DNA of 64,000 nucleotides from the NCBI GenBank assembly GCA_949152475.1, contig OX424559.1:37555119-37619118 (forward strand), given 5' to 3'. The DNA comes from Terebella lapidaria (Eukaryota; Annelida; Polychaeta; Terebellida; Terebellidae). Shown here in pieces: positions 32,578-43,955 of the stretch. The notes beneath the pieces are model-generated. The model did no database searches, was not told where the DNA came from, and saw only the letters and a list, made by a program, of their open reading frames with translations. Numbering within the stretch: position 1 is the stretch's first letter; every line of letters starts with the position of its first letter. The position numbers and the translations under genes are program-made.

Positions 32578-33319
32578 TGTAGCATTTTTAGTGACAGTAA
32601 ACGCCCGTCCCCTCCCGAACACATCTCCATGACAACTCGCCCACGCATATTCTACACACCACGCTAAATATAACCACTACACGATCACTGCCTGGACAAA
32701 ACATACAAAACCACGAATAACCACGCGGCCCCCAAACAATACATACACAGGTCAGCTCGCACACACCCCCGGCCCCGTCCAATCAGAAAATTCGACCCCA
32801 GTACACCGGCCTTGACCTTCATACACCTGCACTCATACACATGGAAATAACATGCACCGCACGAGACCAAACATGTCAGAACACACACCGGGAAATTCCA
32901 CTTTCCCGGTGAGATCAGCACACATCAGCACATACATGACCAATCACATCACCGTATACTCGAGGCGGGAAAACTTGCAGACACATAGACAAAAGCCCGC
33001 GCAGTTGAGTAGAAGCGGCCATGGAGTTTAGACGTTCTTTCAGATATAAGATTTGGCCGTGATTATATAGAGGATAAGTTGTGAACTGTATCAAGCATTA
33101 TAAACTGTGGATTATACATTGGACTATACTATATTGGAATATATTTCGACTGGGATATCACTGGACTTTAGAAGTGATTGCGGCCCCGATTGTGTGTGTT
33201 TGTCGGCATTGACATTTATCGCCATAATAAACAGTGAAAAGGACACTGCCGGCTTGTTGTATTCACACAACGTCATAGACATTCGGCCTGATACCGGCCA
33301 GTGAACGGTATTCTTCACA
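32578..33319 (+). repeat. 5' LTR of the Ty3/gypsy element
   Basis: 742 bases, starting TGTAGCATTTTTAG and ending TTCTTCACA. A TATA-like gattatatagagg lies near 33060 and an AATAAA-type signal near 33225, the usual U3/R/U5 landmarks. The open frames on both strands are shadows repeated in the other LTR. Confidence 0.93.
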
Positions 33320-33340
33320 TTGGCGCCGTTCGACCAGGAT
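33320..33340 (+). other. Primer-binding site of the Ty3/gypsy element
   Basis: Begins TGGCGCCGTTCGACC directly after the LTR's CA end; TGG pairs with a tRNA 3' CCA. The tRNA identity is not clear. Confidence 0.65.
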
Positions 33341-33382
33341 CTGAGCTAGTCTCGGATTACTAACCCAGAATTACCGGCAGTG

Positions 33383-35081
33383 ATGGCATCGGCTCGAGGT
33401 GAGCCGCCCGACGAGACAGATGAAGAGGTCACGTTCAACCCGAACCCGACCTTCCGACCTTCCGGCCCTCGCTCAGTTGCCATGAGCGACACAGTACCGT
33501 TGTCACAGGAGCAACAACCGACCGGCCTTTTCGACTCCCTTGGCGACCATTCGACCCTGAGATCGGCTTCGCCGCCTGTCGACCTGATTGAGGAGTACCT
33601 CGGCGAAGACCCGCTAGCGCCCTTGCATACAGTAAGTGACATTATAAGTGCACACGCAAGGGCGTACTCGGCCACGCCGGCCAGAACAACCCAGAAATTT
33701 CGAAGTAACTTTACCGGCAGAGACTATACACGCTCACGTCAAAGAGCGAGTGTATGTGATCGTATCAAACATTCTACGATGAACATTCGGCCTGTAACCA
33801 TGGATACGTCAATGGTTACACACCCGCCAAGCGACCCTCGGATACGGCAGTGGGTCTGTGACAATGGCAATGTGACAGAACTGGTACCGCCGAGCGCTTA
33901 TTCGGCAACACGACCCTTGGCGCCGTCAATGACGCCAGTACAATACGGCCCAGTACCAATGGTGTACTCTCATCTACCGACCGAGCCAACCGTGGTAGAG
34001 TACATTCGACCCAGCCAGGCATAGATCGACAACGGGGAACATCCCGGTGACGACCGCTGTCCAGACCGCGACAACTCCACGACCGCAGCGACCCAGCGAC
34101 GTGACGGCAGAATCTCGCGCCTTCATACAACAAGCACGACCTCGGCAACCACCGTCTACGTCAAGTCGCCGACCCTGCGACCCTGACCCGCCTACTTGGC
34201 GACGAAATACCGCTCCCCCAGTTCTGTCAAATTGTCGGTACCGCGCCACGCCGGCAATCCAAGCGGGATGACTTCCCGTTCCTCCATCGAGAACGGAAGG
34301 AGGACGCGGAGCATTATCTGGAACGGCTTCAGGCTCTGGCTGAGCAAGTCTTCGACGACGTCACGCCAGAATCTCGACAACGAACGGTGATATCACAGTT
34401 CATAAACGGCCAACCCGACCCAATTGCCGACAAACTGTGTGTGCTCACTTTCAATAGCTACAGTGAAGCACTAACGGCCGTCCTCAAGGCTGAGAGTCGC
34501 CAACAACGGAAAAATAGAGACCGTTACCAGGGCACACGCCGTGCCGACATCTCAGCGACCGGACACGCTGACGATGAATATGTTGGTGGTGAACTATCTT
34601 GTGCCATGGGACAATTCAGTCAATATGAGACACCGACCCCGGAACAAATAGCGGCCTACTACGACCCCGCCGACAGTGACACAACCGGCCTTCAAGGATG
34701 TGAAGAACATTCTGTGCCAGCCTGCTCACGCGAGTGGGTGGCGGAAGCTTTTCAGTGCGTCCTCAGCAACGAGAATGGACTATGTGAAGAGTCAGCCATC
34801 TATTCCGTCCTGCAAACTACGGCCCCGATTAAAGGTGATCGACCCCCACAGCCCGGACGACCAGCCGTGTGCTTTTTCTGTAAGAAGCCCGGCCATCGTT
34901 GGATGCGGTGTTTCCGGCTTAAAGACGTGTTAGTGCGCAATGGCATGAAGCCACTAACTTTTCGACCTAAAGGCGCTGGTACTGACCGAAGGACAGATCA
35001 AGTATTGTCAGTACCTAACCAAATCGGCAACCAAACTAAGTCGGCCTCGACGCTGCCAACGGCCCAGTCGTTAAACCAGTA
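33383..35081 (+). pseudogene. gag region of the Ty3/gypsy element (fossil)
   Basis: Encodes the capsid/nucleocapsid part. The N-terminal portion is proline-, serine- and threonine-rich and not alignable by eye. Near the end a CCHC-type zinc knuckle is visible (CFFCKKPGHRWMRCF, about 34870-34915), which places the nucleocapsid. The region is slightly broken. Confidence 0.8.
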
Positions 35082-38000
35082 GTGGAATGTGCTGCGGAGC
35101 AAGGACCTTCCGGGCAACAGAACAATGTTACATGCTCCACACCTGCGGTTGTCGTAACTACCAAACCGACAGTACCAACAGTTACGACTCCACAGCCGGC
35201 CCAGCCCACACCTCAGCTCCTTGAAGGGGTGTGCACTAAGTGTCAGGCTTCGACCTCAAAGCCAGCTCTCCCTCATGAAGGGGTGTCCGCGCCACTTCCA
35301 CAACGGCCTCCACGGGAAAATCGTCGTCCTGAAGGGGTGTCGCCCCCGACCAATGGCACCGGAACAGATAGTATGTCCGAGGTGGAGTGGATCTCCGATG
35401 ACGGAGGGTTCTACGCGTTCCCATTCGGACCGGAATCCAAATTGCCGCCGCTGCACACACTCTTCAAGCCACCGCCAGACGACCCCGCAGTTCCGGCCGT
35501 CATAGACAACTCGCGAGCGGCACACGGATGCTGGAAATTGTCGGTACGTGTCGGAGACAAAACAATGAAAGTCGTACTCGATTCCGGGGCACAGATCTCC
35601 CTGCTCAGACGGGATCAGCTACGACATGTCCCTGCCGACCAACGACAGTTACGACACACTTCGGCCACGATTCGTGACGTCAACGGACAGTCAAGCCCAA
35701 TCGATGGATTGATCGACCTCCCAATCCAGGTCGGGACCAACCATATGATTGTGACATTTTGTGTAGCTGACATCCACGACGGCATGATACTCGGCATGAA
35801 CTTTTTCCGGCAAGCTCACGCTGTGGTGAACTACGGCGAAGGAACAATACAGGTACACAAAGAAATCCTGTTTGCGCACAAGGACATTGAAGCCAATGTT
35901 GTAAGAATGGCTGTGCGCCGAGCCGTCACCGTCCCCGCACGTAGCGATGCAATCGTAGAGCTAATTCCGACCTCCAGAGTTCGAGTTCGGCAGCATCCAC
36001 GGATGATCCAACCACTGACGGCCTTTCCCGAGGACACCGACCTCCTCATGGGAAGAACATTAACGACCTTGGACCGGCAATGTGTAAAGGTGTCTGTAGT
36101 CAATACGGCAGATACCGGTATTACACTTACTCGATCCGACCCTGTCGCCATAGCCAGTCCGATCGAGAGTGTTGTCGGAGCTCTACCAAGACCCGGAGAG
36201 GAGCCCGACCTGTCCACGGCCGACGCCAGTCACTACCGCGACCTGCCGCCACATCTACAAGAGATGGTGGATCGCGCCGGACTAGCGCCAGAACAACACC
36301 GGCGTTGCGGTAACCTGATCCATCAATATCAGGACACCTTCATGCACCCAGATGGACAGTTAGGACGGACCCAAGTCGTCCAACACAAGATCGACACCGG
36401 CAATTCGGCCCCGATTCGGCAACGTCAACGACGCGTCCCTCAGGCGCAACAGAGCATCATAGATGAGGAGGTCGACAAGATGCTTCGCTTGGGGTGCATT
36501 GAGCCGTCAGATTCGCCCTGGAGCACACAGGTGGTGCTCGTGCGTAAAAAGAACGGCCAAGTAAGATTCTGCGTCGATTATCGGCTCCTGAACGACGTCA
36601 CCCGCAAGGATTCATATCCGTTGCCCAACATTCAGGACACTCATGACGCCCTGGCGGGCGCTACATACTTTTCGGCCTTGGACTTGGCTTCCGGCTACTG
36701 GCAAGTCGAAGTCGACCCTACAGACAGACCGAAAACTGCCTTTGCGACAAGGAAAGGACTATACCAGTTTAAGGTTATGCCATTCGGCCTCAGCAATGCA
36801 CCGGCAACATTTGAACGGCTAATGGAAACCATACTCCGTGGATACTTGTGGACACGGTGTATGTGTTACCTGGATGACGTCATCGCTTACGGCAGAACAT
36901 TCGATCAGGCACTCGCAAACCTGGAGGCGGTCCTGGATCGGATTAGATCGGCAGGCCTGAAGCTTCAACCCAAGAAGTGCGAACTGTTCCAGAGGGAAAT
37001 TCTGTACTTGGGGTTTATAGTGAGCGGCCAAGGAATTCGTGTCGACCCCAACAAGGTTAAAGCCATCAGAGAGTGGCCGACCCCGTGTGAGATCTCCGAT
37101 GTCAGATCTTTCCTTGGTTTCGCCAATTACCACAGGCGATTCATCAAGGACTATGCTGAGATCGCCGAACCTCTCGTAGCACTCACCCGAGGTGAATGTC
37201 ATTTCACTTGGGGACCGGCTCAGCGACGCGCTTTTCGGCGGCTCCGCGACGCTCTCATCCAGGCGCCTAAGCTCGCGCATCCGACCCAGAGTCCGGATGA
37301 TTACTTCATCCTCGACACAGACGCTAGCGGCTATGCTGTGGGAGGCGCACTCTCACAGAGGGTCAACGGGAAAGAAATCCCCATCGGGTTTGCCAGCAAA
37401 ACCCTATCCCGGACCCAACGGAACTATTGTACCACGTACCGAGAACTGCTGGCAGTGGTAGAAATGGTTCAACATTATCGGCATTATCTTTGGGGTAGGA
37501 AGTTCCTCCTCCGGACCGACCACAGCTCCTTGAGGTGGCTCAAGAACTACAGCGACGCGGACGGCATGCTCGCCAGGTGGCTCGCTAAGTTGCAGCAATA
37601 CGACTTCAAGATAGAGCATCGGCCCGGCAAACTTCACGGCAACGCAGACGGCTTGTCACGGTGTCACAGTTGCAAACACCAAGACTGTCCCGGACGACTC
37701 GTCACACCTCCAACCGACCCAGAGACAAGTTCCGGAGAACTTCCAGTTCGTCGGATCACTGTTGTTCCGGCTAAGACAAGGGCAGACCTCCTGGACAGTG
37801 ATTCCATAACATCACCGGTCTTGCCCCAACTAGTTTCGGCACGCCAAGTTGTTCGAGTCCGTGCTTTGGACGCCACACTTGATGGGCAAAAGTGGCTTTC
37901 GGACTATTCGACTCAGGACATTGTCGCGGCACAGCAAGCCGACCCGAGCGTCGGAAAAGTGCGACAGTGGATGTTGATCGGCACTAAACCAGACTCTAAG

Positions 38001-39608
38001 GAGGTAGCGCGCCATGGGGAGGAGGTAAAAACACTTGTTTCCAGATAGAGCCTCCTGGCGCTACAAGATGGGGTACTAGTTCGGCACGTAAAACCCGACC
38101 CCGCTGGACGGCCTGTGGTGCAAACCGTGCTCCCCGTAGCACTCAGAACGCAGGTTTTGCACCAACTTCACGACCTGAAGATTGTCGGACATCTCGGCAT
38201 TCAGCGAACCATCGAGAGAGTCAGGCGCCGATTCTACTGGCCCGGCCTGGCACTGGATGTCGCCCGCTGGTGTGCCCGCTGCTCGCAATGTGTCACCCGC
38301 AAAGGAAAACCGGCCCCAAAACGATCGCCTCTGACACAGTTGCCGACAGGAGCGCCTTTCGACCGGATCGCGATGGACATTCTCGACACCCACAAAGTCA
38401 CGGGAAGAGGCCATCGGTATATCCTTGTTGTGTCGGACTATTTCACGAAATATACGGACGCCTTCCCGCTGCGGCGACATACCGCCAAAAATGTTGCCGA
38501 CATCCTGGTAAACAGATGGATAGTTTATCATGGCGTCCCCAAGGCAATCCATAGCGACCAGGGCACCGAGTTCGAGTCGGCTCTATTTCGGCATGTCGTG
38601 CGTCTTCTGGGCGCTAAGAAGATCCGCACGGCCCCATATCGACCTCAGAGCGACGGCCAGGTTGAGCGATTCAACAGGACATTGCTCAACATGCTGAGTG
38701 CATTCGTCAGCGATCGTGCGAACGACTGGGACGTGCACCTGCCATATGTGTTAATGGCCTATCGAACCTCAGTACACTCGTCCACGGGATGCACCCCGCA
38801 TCTGATGGTGTATGGACACGAGTGTAACTTGCCAGTCGACCTCATGTTCCCGACTTACGACCCCGAACCTCTACCTCCGTGTGGTCCGGAGTATGTGGAG
38901 TATTTACGGCAAGCGATCAGGACGGCCCACGGTTTCGCTCAGGACCATCTTGAGAAAGCGGCAATTCGGCAGAAGATGGGTTATGACGCCCACGCCAAGC
39001 CTCGACCCCAGTTTCAGCCAGGAGAGCTGGTCCGATATTATTATCTGCCCCTCACGCAGAATAATAAGTTCGCTCGGCCTTGGACTGGTCCCTGGAGGAT
39101 CGTCGACCGTGTGACCGAGGTAGATTACCGAATCGCCTTGGTTTCCAATCCTCGGAACACTCGTGTTGTTCATCTGGACGTACTCAAGCCGTACGAAGGT
39201 GACAACCAGGCGGCTCACATCTATTCCGACCCTGTACGACCTTCGACGTCGTCAAGTAAATCCGGCTCAGAGCAATCGGCCGACCCCCTGGGGCTCCTCA
39301 AGGAGTTCTACTACCCCTGGGAGGTCACAGTACAAGATCGGCATACTGATTCAGACCAAACAGCTGAGTCTGACTCTACAGGGGCCCAAGATCGTAAATC
39401 GCGATCTCCGACTTCATCCGGCTCAAGTCGTCATCGGCAACGGAAAAGATCACGCAGATCAAGTTCCGACACACCAAAGCCGGCACGCAAGACACGCAGG
39501 CAAAAGCCTGTGATATCATCCGACCCCGAGACAAGCGAGGCTACGCCCCCGCCTGCACGACCAAGTCGACCCAAACGCAATGCACGAAGACCGGCCCGCT
39601 ACAGATAA
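35082..39608 (+). pseudogene. pol region of the Ty3/gypsy element (fossil): PR-RT-RNase H-IN
   Basis: Domains in order: a proline-rich leader; aspartic protease with VVLDSGAQISLLRR (about 35571-35612) and a downstream ILGMNFF; reverse transcriptase with FCVDYRLLNDVT, LDLASGYWQV and the catalytic CYLDDVIAYG (about 36860-36890); RNase H with ILDTDASGYAVGGAL (about 37308-37350) and RTDHSSLRWL; integrase with an HHCC zinc finger (HDLKIVGHLGIQ ... CARCSQC, about 38170-38300), the DDE core (MDILDTH, SDQGTEFES) and a C-terminal GPY/F-like module (FARPWTGPWRIVD). The tail is basic and serine-rich (RHRQRKRSRRSSS). The domain order is diagnostic for Ty3/gypsy. It is lightly broken overall. Confidence 0.92.
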
Positions 39609-39611
39609 CCC

Positions 39612-41307
39612 CGGCCTTGTTATCTGATTGATATCATTGATGATGAATTATGCATGTCTAATGGACTATGATATCATGTCATTCCCCATAATAATATATT
39701 ATATTACAATAACAATATATGCATTTAATATGTACAAGATGTCAGTGAGGCAATTTCGGTATATATACACTTGATATGATTTCATAATTATGATGCTGGT
39801 GAATAATTGGTTTCGACCCCGTATAGCGTGTACCATTGTTCCGCGTGTGTTACGCACTAACTAAAATATCATGTCAAGTTTCTATCCATGTGTCAGCCGA
39901 AGAGGATAATACTCATGTCACGCCGTGAGTAAGGCCACTTAGTTGTCGAAGAGGTGGTAGTGTGATTCGTTCCGGGGTATGCGTCGACAGAGCCTCTACC
40001 CACTCCATGTAATATTCGGAGGAACGGCCCAGTGGTACGGGAACCAGTCACGGAAAAGCTATCATGCCAAGATGCGGCCTGTCATCAAACTCATCACACA
40101 AATATTCAAAGCGCCACGGTGTGACCGACCCAGTTCATTGCAATTTCGACCCCCTACAATATAGCGGCCCCGTCGTCTTGTGAACTGGCTGAAAATGAAC
40201 GGAACGATGTCCGCCCCTGTGAGTGATTGATATTAATATCTCAGCCTTTAATCAATGTGTGTCGTCTGCAAAACAGCAATTCGACCCCGCTAGTCTACTG
40301 TGCGCTAACTCTGAAAGAAAAGGAACGATAGACTGTATAGGTCACAAGGTTCGCACGAGCGCAGGTAGACCCTGTAGCTGTTCACAGCACCTCCATGAAC
40401 TCCCCTTAATAATTTCAATAGTGAGTCGTCGGGTAAAAAGAGCCCAGCAATCTGAACAGTCGATTAGCACAGATAGATAATGTATTGGAACGTGTAATCC
40501 AGGGGACGGCAGTTGGACATTCGGAAAACTGGACAGTGTGTGGACCCCCCTGCTGTCGTAACGGACCGGCCTGGTAGGTCGGAGAAGGATCGTACCCGCG
40601 TTTCCCTGACGACGGCCCCGCCTCGCGGCACACACCTGGAACAACACACGCTGCATGAGGATCAGATCTGAACAAGTATAAGGCCATACTTCACAAAACA
40701 TGGCAGAATTCGACCTTGAACAAACCCGAACTATTTCTACAATCGACCCAGTGAACTTGTCGGTCTCACATCACAGCGGCCCCGCCATCTCCCGCCAGCA
40801 AACGTGGTCGGGAGTAGTAACGAACTTCGGCCTTGAACTGCCGGCCCTGTTGTGTCGGCCCCACAGGATAGTGACTAGGAAATCCTGGTCACGCTGATCT
40901 GCTCGACCCTGAACTGTCGGCCCAGCATCATGTCGGCCCTATAGTGACACGGGAGAAGTAATCCTGGTCACTGTAATCATCTTGGTCACGTAATTTGTCC
41001 ATTCTACTAGAGAATGTCGAGGAGTTTTGTTTAATCATATCATGTCATCTCATACTCGCTGTTGTGCATGTATTTGTAAATGTATCATCGTAGTGACTGC
41101 TGACAGACTGACTGCTGACGTTTATTTTGACGGTTAGGAATTTTTATTGTATGCAGTGTTTTCACATTGTCGCGCGGTGTGTGTGTGTGTGAGTGTTGGG
41201 GTTTGACCTCTTAGGACTTTTTTTTTAGCTTTTTATTGTTTAGTTTTTGCGACGGTAGGGTCCGGGGAGGGTAATCTCCGAGGGCGTAGATTAATGAAGG
41301 GGTGTAA
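39612..41307 (+). other. Long non-coding 3' region of the Ty3/gypsy element
   Basis: About 1.7 kb without a substantial open frame. The words cgaccc, cggccc and tcggcc recur throughout, as they do in the coding part. Repeated phrases such as 'gaaatcctggtcac' appear near 40875 and 40955. It ends in a purine-rich tract (gaaggggtgtaa) immediately before the 3' LTR. No envelope-like signal peptide or membrane segment was seen. Confidence 0.75.
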
Positions 41308-42049
41308 TGTAGCATTTTTAGTGACAGTAAACGCCCGTCCCCTCCCGAACACATCTCCATGACAACTCGCCCACGCATATTCTACACACCACGCTAAATA
41401 TAACCACTACACGATCACTGCCTGGACAAAACATACAAAACCACGAATAACCACGCGGCCCCCAAACAATACATACACAGGTCAGCTCGCACACACCCCC
41501 GGCCCCGTCCAATCAGAAAATTCGACCCCAGTACACCGGCCTTGACCTTCATACACCTGCACTCATACACATGGAAATAACATGCACCGCACGAGACCAA
41601 ACATGTCAGAACACACACCGGGAAATTCCACTTTCCCGGTGAGATCAGCACACATCAGCACATACATGACCAATCACATCACCGTATACTCGAGGCGGGA
41701 AAACTTGCAGACACATAGACAAAAGCCCGCGCAGTTGAGTAGAAGCGGCCATGGAGTTTAGACGTTCTTTCAGATATAAGATTTGGCCGTGATTATATAG
41801 AGGATAAGTTGTGAACTGTATCAAGCATTATAAACTGTGGATTATACATTGGACTATACTATATTGGAATATATTTCGACTGGGATATCACTGGACTTTA
41901 GAAGTGATTGCGGCCCCGATTGTGTGTGTTTGTCGGCATTGACATTTATCGCCATAATAAACAGTGAAAAGGACACTGCCGGCTTGTTGTATTCACACAA
42001 CGTCATAGACATTCGGCCTGATACCGGCCAGTGAACGGTATTCTTCACA
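41308..42049 (+). repeat. 3' LTR of the Ty3/gypsy element
   Basis: 742 bases, identical by reading to the 5' LTR, followed by AAAT (target duplication) and the resumed Tc1 transposase text. Confidence 0.93.
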
Positions 42050-42353
42050 AAATGCTCAATGCTACCGAGATGACATCATTCTGCAACACGTGATTCCTTA
42101 CGTCACACGTAACCCCGTGTCATGTCTATGCCACGACGAGTGCAAGTTCTCATGAATGCAAACGGAGGACACACAAGATACTGACATTTCGATTCAGTGA
42201 CTAAGTTATTCTTTCACATGTCGAATATTTTCGCATTGTTTCTTTTCTTCATTCATTTCCAATAACATGCGAAGTGATTACATCCAATAAATTATGAAAC
42301 ATTCATAACAATATTGAAAAAAGTAATTGTTGCGTTTTTAATGCCTCTTAGTG

Positions 42354-42819
42354 TATATCATAAAAACCATGATGCCACTCGAATTTGTGCTCTTGTTGAG
42401 TTAATCTTCAAAATATACTTCGGCCATGTTGCTTTGTTTCCAGTCCACTTTTCTTTCCGAAACGTACACGCCAGCCAGGAAAAGAAACAAAAAACACAGA
42501 CATTTATCATCACAATAACATCGTTTATACACAAAATCACTCATGCCAAAAAAAAAATTTGAACACTTGCGAAGCTATGTATACTTCACTAATACTTAAC
42601 AAAGGAGGAAACCGTTCACTATTTTTCGCAAAGTACGGTATTTTTGGGGATAAAAACATCGATTTTCTGTGGAAAACACGACACACATTTTTTTGTTGTT
42701 ATTTTCTCGAAATAATTGCTATTTTCACCGGCCCGCTGACTGGAAACAAAGAAAAAACCCAACATGGCCTTACCAAAGATCTCTCGGATATATATCTCAA
42801 GGGAAGTAGGTACAATGAT
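42354..42819. other. No gene recognised
   Basis: AT-rich. The plus-strand frames at 42314-42897 have no domain, and part of this lies within the Tc1 end. Confidence 0.4.
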
Positions 42820-43062
42820 GAAACGTCTTCAATTTCACTATGTGATACTGGACCATTACTGGGCAGTTGTAGGCTAATTCCATCAGGTGTACAGTAGAAA
42901 CAACTGCATTACACACACTGTCTGCCACTGATGACGCCAGTGTGTCTTTGGAACAATTAACTCGTCGGGCTTTGTTTCTATAGCAAAATGTATTTTATGT
43001 TCGCTATTGGCATTATCAAAATCTAGTAGCACTGGTGGTAATAGATTGATACTTACATCCAA
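42820..43062 (-). repeat. Short 'GTAAGTATCAATC' family, reverse copy
   Basis: The reverse complement reads 'gtaagtatcaatctattacc', 'gataatgccaatagcgaaca', 'cagtggcagacagtgtgtgt', 'cacctgatggaattagcc' and 'caactgcccagtaatgg', collinear with 29941-30160. Confidence 0.75.
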
Positions 43063-43639
43063 TACAGGATGCATGGAGAGGGTGGTACACTGTACCACAG
43101 AGACAATGAGGTAATGTCGTGGTACCATGCAGAGTGAGTGTGTATTACTAGTACAGTACTTCATCAAAACTAACACCTTTATTGCCAAATCATACGGGGA
43201 CCGTGGCTTATCCTTAGATATATATGAGGGAATACATTTTCATCTGATTCCAGTTAAGGAATGAAGTCAGTACAAATAAATAATATTCATAACGACCCAG
43301 TCACTTATATTTGACTATCGGATGTTTGCGAGTTGTCTCCTAATAATTATGAGTGGCAGATTTATTACTGTTATGCATTAGTGTTCGGTCACATCAGAAA
43401 TGTGTCAGAAGCCTCGGGTATGGAAATACATACAAATGTCTAGCAGATATTACTCTCTGAATACCAACTAATCTGCATGGTAACATTTCCAGATCTCGTT
43501 TGGATTCAGATTTTCATTCCTCACTAATTTTCAAAAATAACGAAACAACGCAGATTATAACACATAACTGTGAAATTTGTTATTATTTCCTCCTACGAAA
43601 CTGTACTTCCTCACTGATCTGTTGCACACCCATGGCATG

Positions 43640-43955
43640 CTGTCCCAGTACACGTTTAGCCGGTTAGTGACCCAAGTAACACTGGCTTTGAAGGTCACCA
43701 CCTCGGCACAGTAACTCCCCCTCGAGACGCGGAGTGTACAAGATGCAAAGTGACGTCAAATAATTGGTTCCCATGTCGTTTTGGGACAGGACGGCGGTGT
43801 TGTTGATATGGGTGTGTGGTAGGGTCTAGGGGGCCGGGTAAGGTACCCAGGAGGAATGGTTTATCTGTGGCGGGTCGGCCCGACACGGGCTGAATGTAAT
43901 TGGGAATATTGACAGCAACTTGGAATGATACATAGTCGCATGACATGAATAGTGA
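43640..43955. repeat. Conserved duplicated block, partner of 19490-19835
   Basis: Shares 'ggttagtgacccaagtaaca', 'ctttgaaggtcaccacctcg', 'ctgaatgtaattgggaatat' and 'cagcaacttggaatgata' with 19490-19835 in the same order and strand. Its middle differs by small insertions, so neither strand keeps one common long frame. Confidence 0.6.

Larger units (their letters stand above)
32578..42049 (+). mobile_element. Ty3/gypsy LTR retrotransposon (9.47 kb), nearly whole
   Basis: Two 742-bp LTRs (TG...CA), a 4-bp target duplication AAAT (32574-32577 and 42050-42053), a primer-binding site starting TGGCGCC right after the 5' LTR, a gag region, a pol region in the Ty3 order protease-RT-RNase H-integrase, and a purine-rich tract ahead of the 3' LTR. 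Both LTRs read as identical, so the insertion is very recent on a genomic timescale. The coding region is mildly broken, with roughly two interruptions. It is inserted inside the transposase of a Tc1/mariner copy. Between pol and the 3' LTR lies an unusually long non-coding stretch of about 1.7 kb. Base composition is far more GC- and CpG-rich than its surroundings. Confidence 0.95.
31691..42353 (+). mobile_element. Tc1/mariner transposon copy split by an LTR element
   Basis: Terminal inverted repeats cactaagaggcattaaaaac at 31691 and its complement ending 42353, with TA on both sides. Removing the inserted retrotransposon and its 4-bp duplication leaves about 1.19 kb. The transposase reading starts at an ATG at 31982 with a helix-turn-helix: IGMLRSGMTEARVARHFGAH then RCTISRLQ. 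After several frame changes it resumes with VEHVSFGGGGVMVWAAILYG and VFVDGTLN, and continues beyond the retrotransposon as AQCYRDDIILQHVIPYV. The DDE catalytic set is incomplete: the DESRF region is altered and the HDNA..H region is deleted. It is therefore dead. Confidence 0.88.

Noticed and set aside
32588-33318. Small proteins encoded in the LTRs (also 41318-42048)
   Set aside because: The same frames occur on both strands of both LTRs simply because the LTRs are identical; no domain is visible.
39612-41307. Envelope gene in the LTR element
   Set aside because: No long frame, signal peptide or membrane segment is visible, so there is no ground to call it a retrovirus-like env-bearing element.
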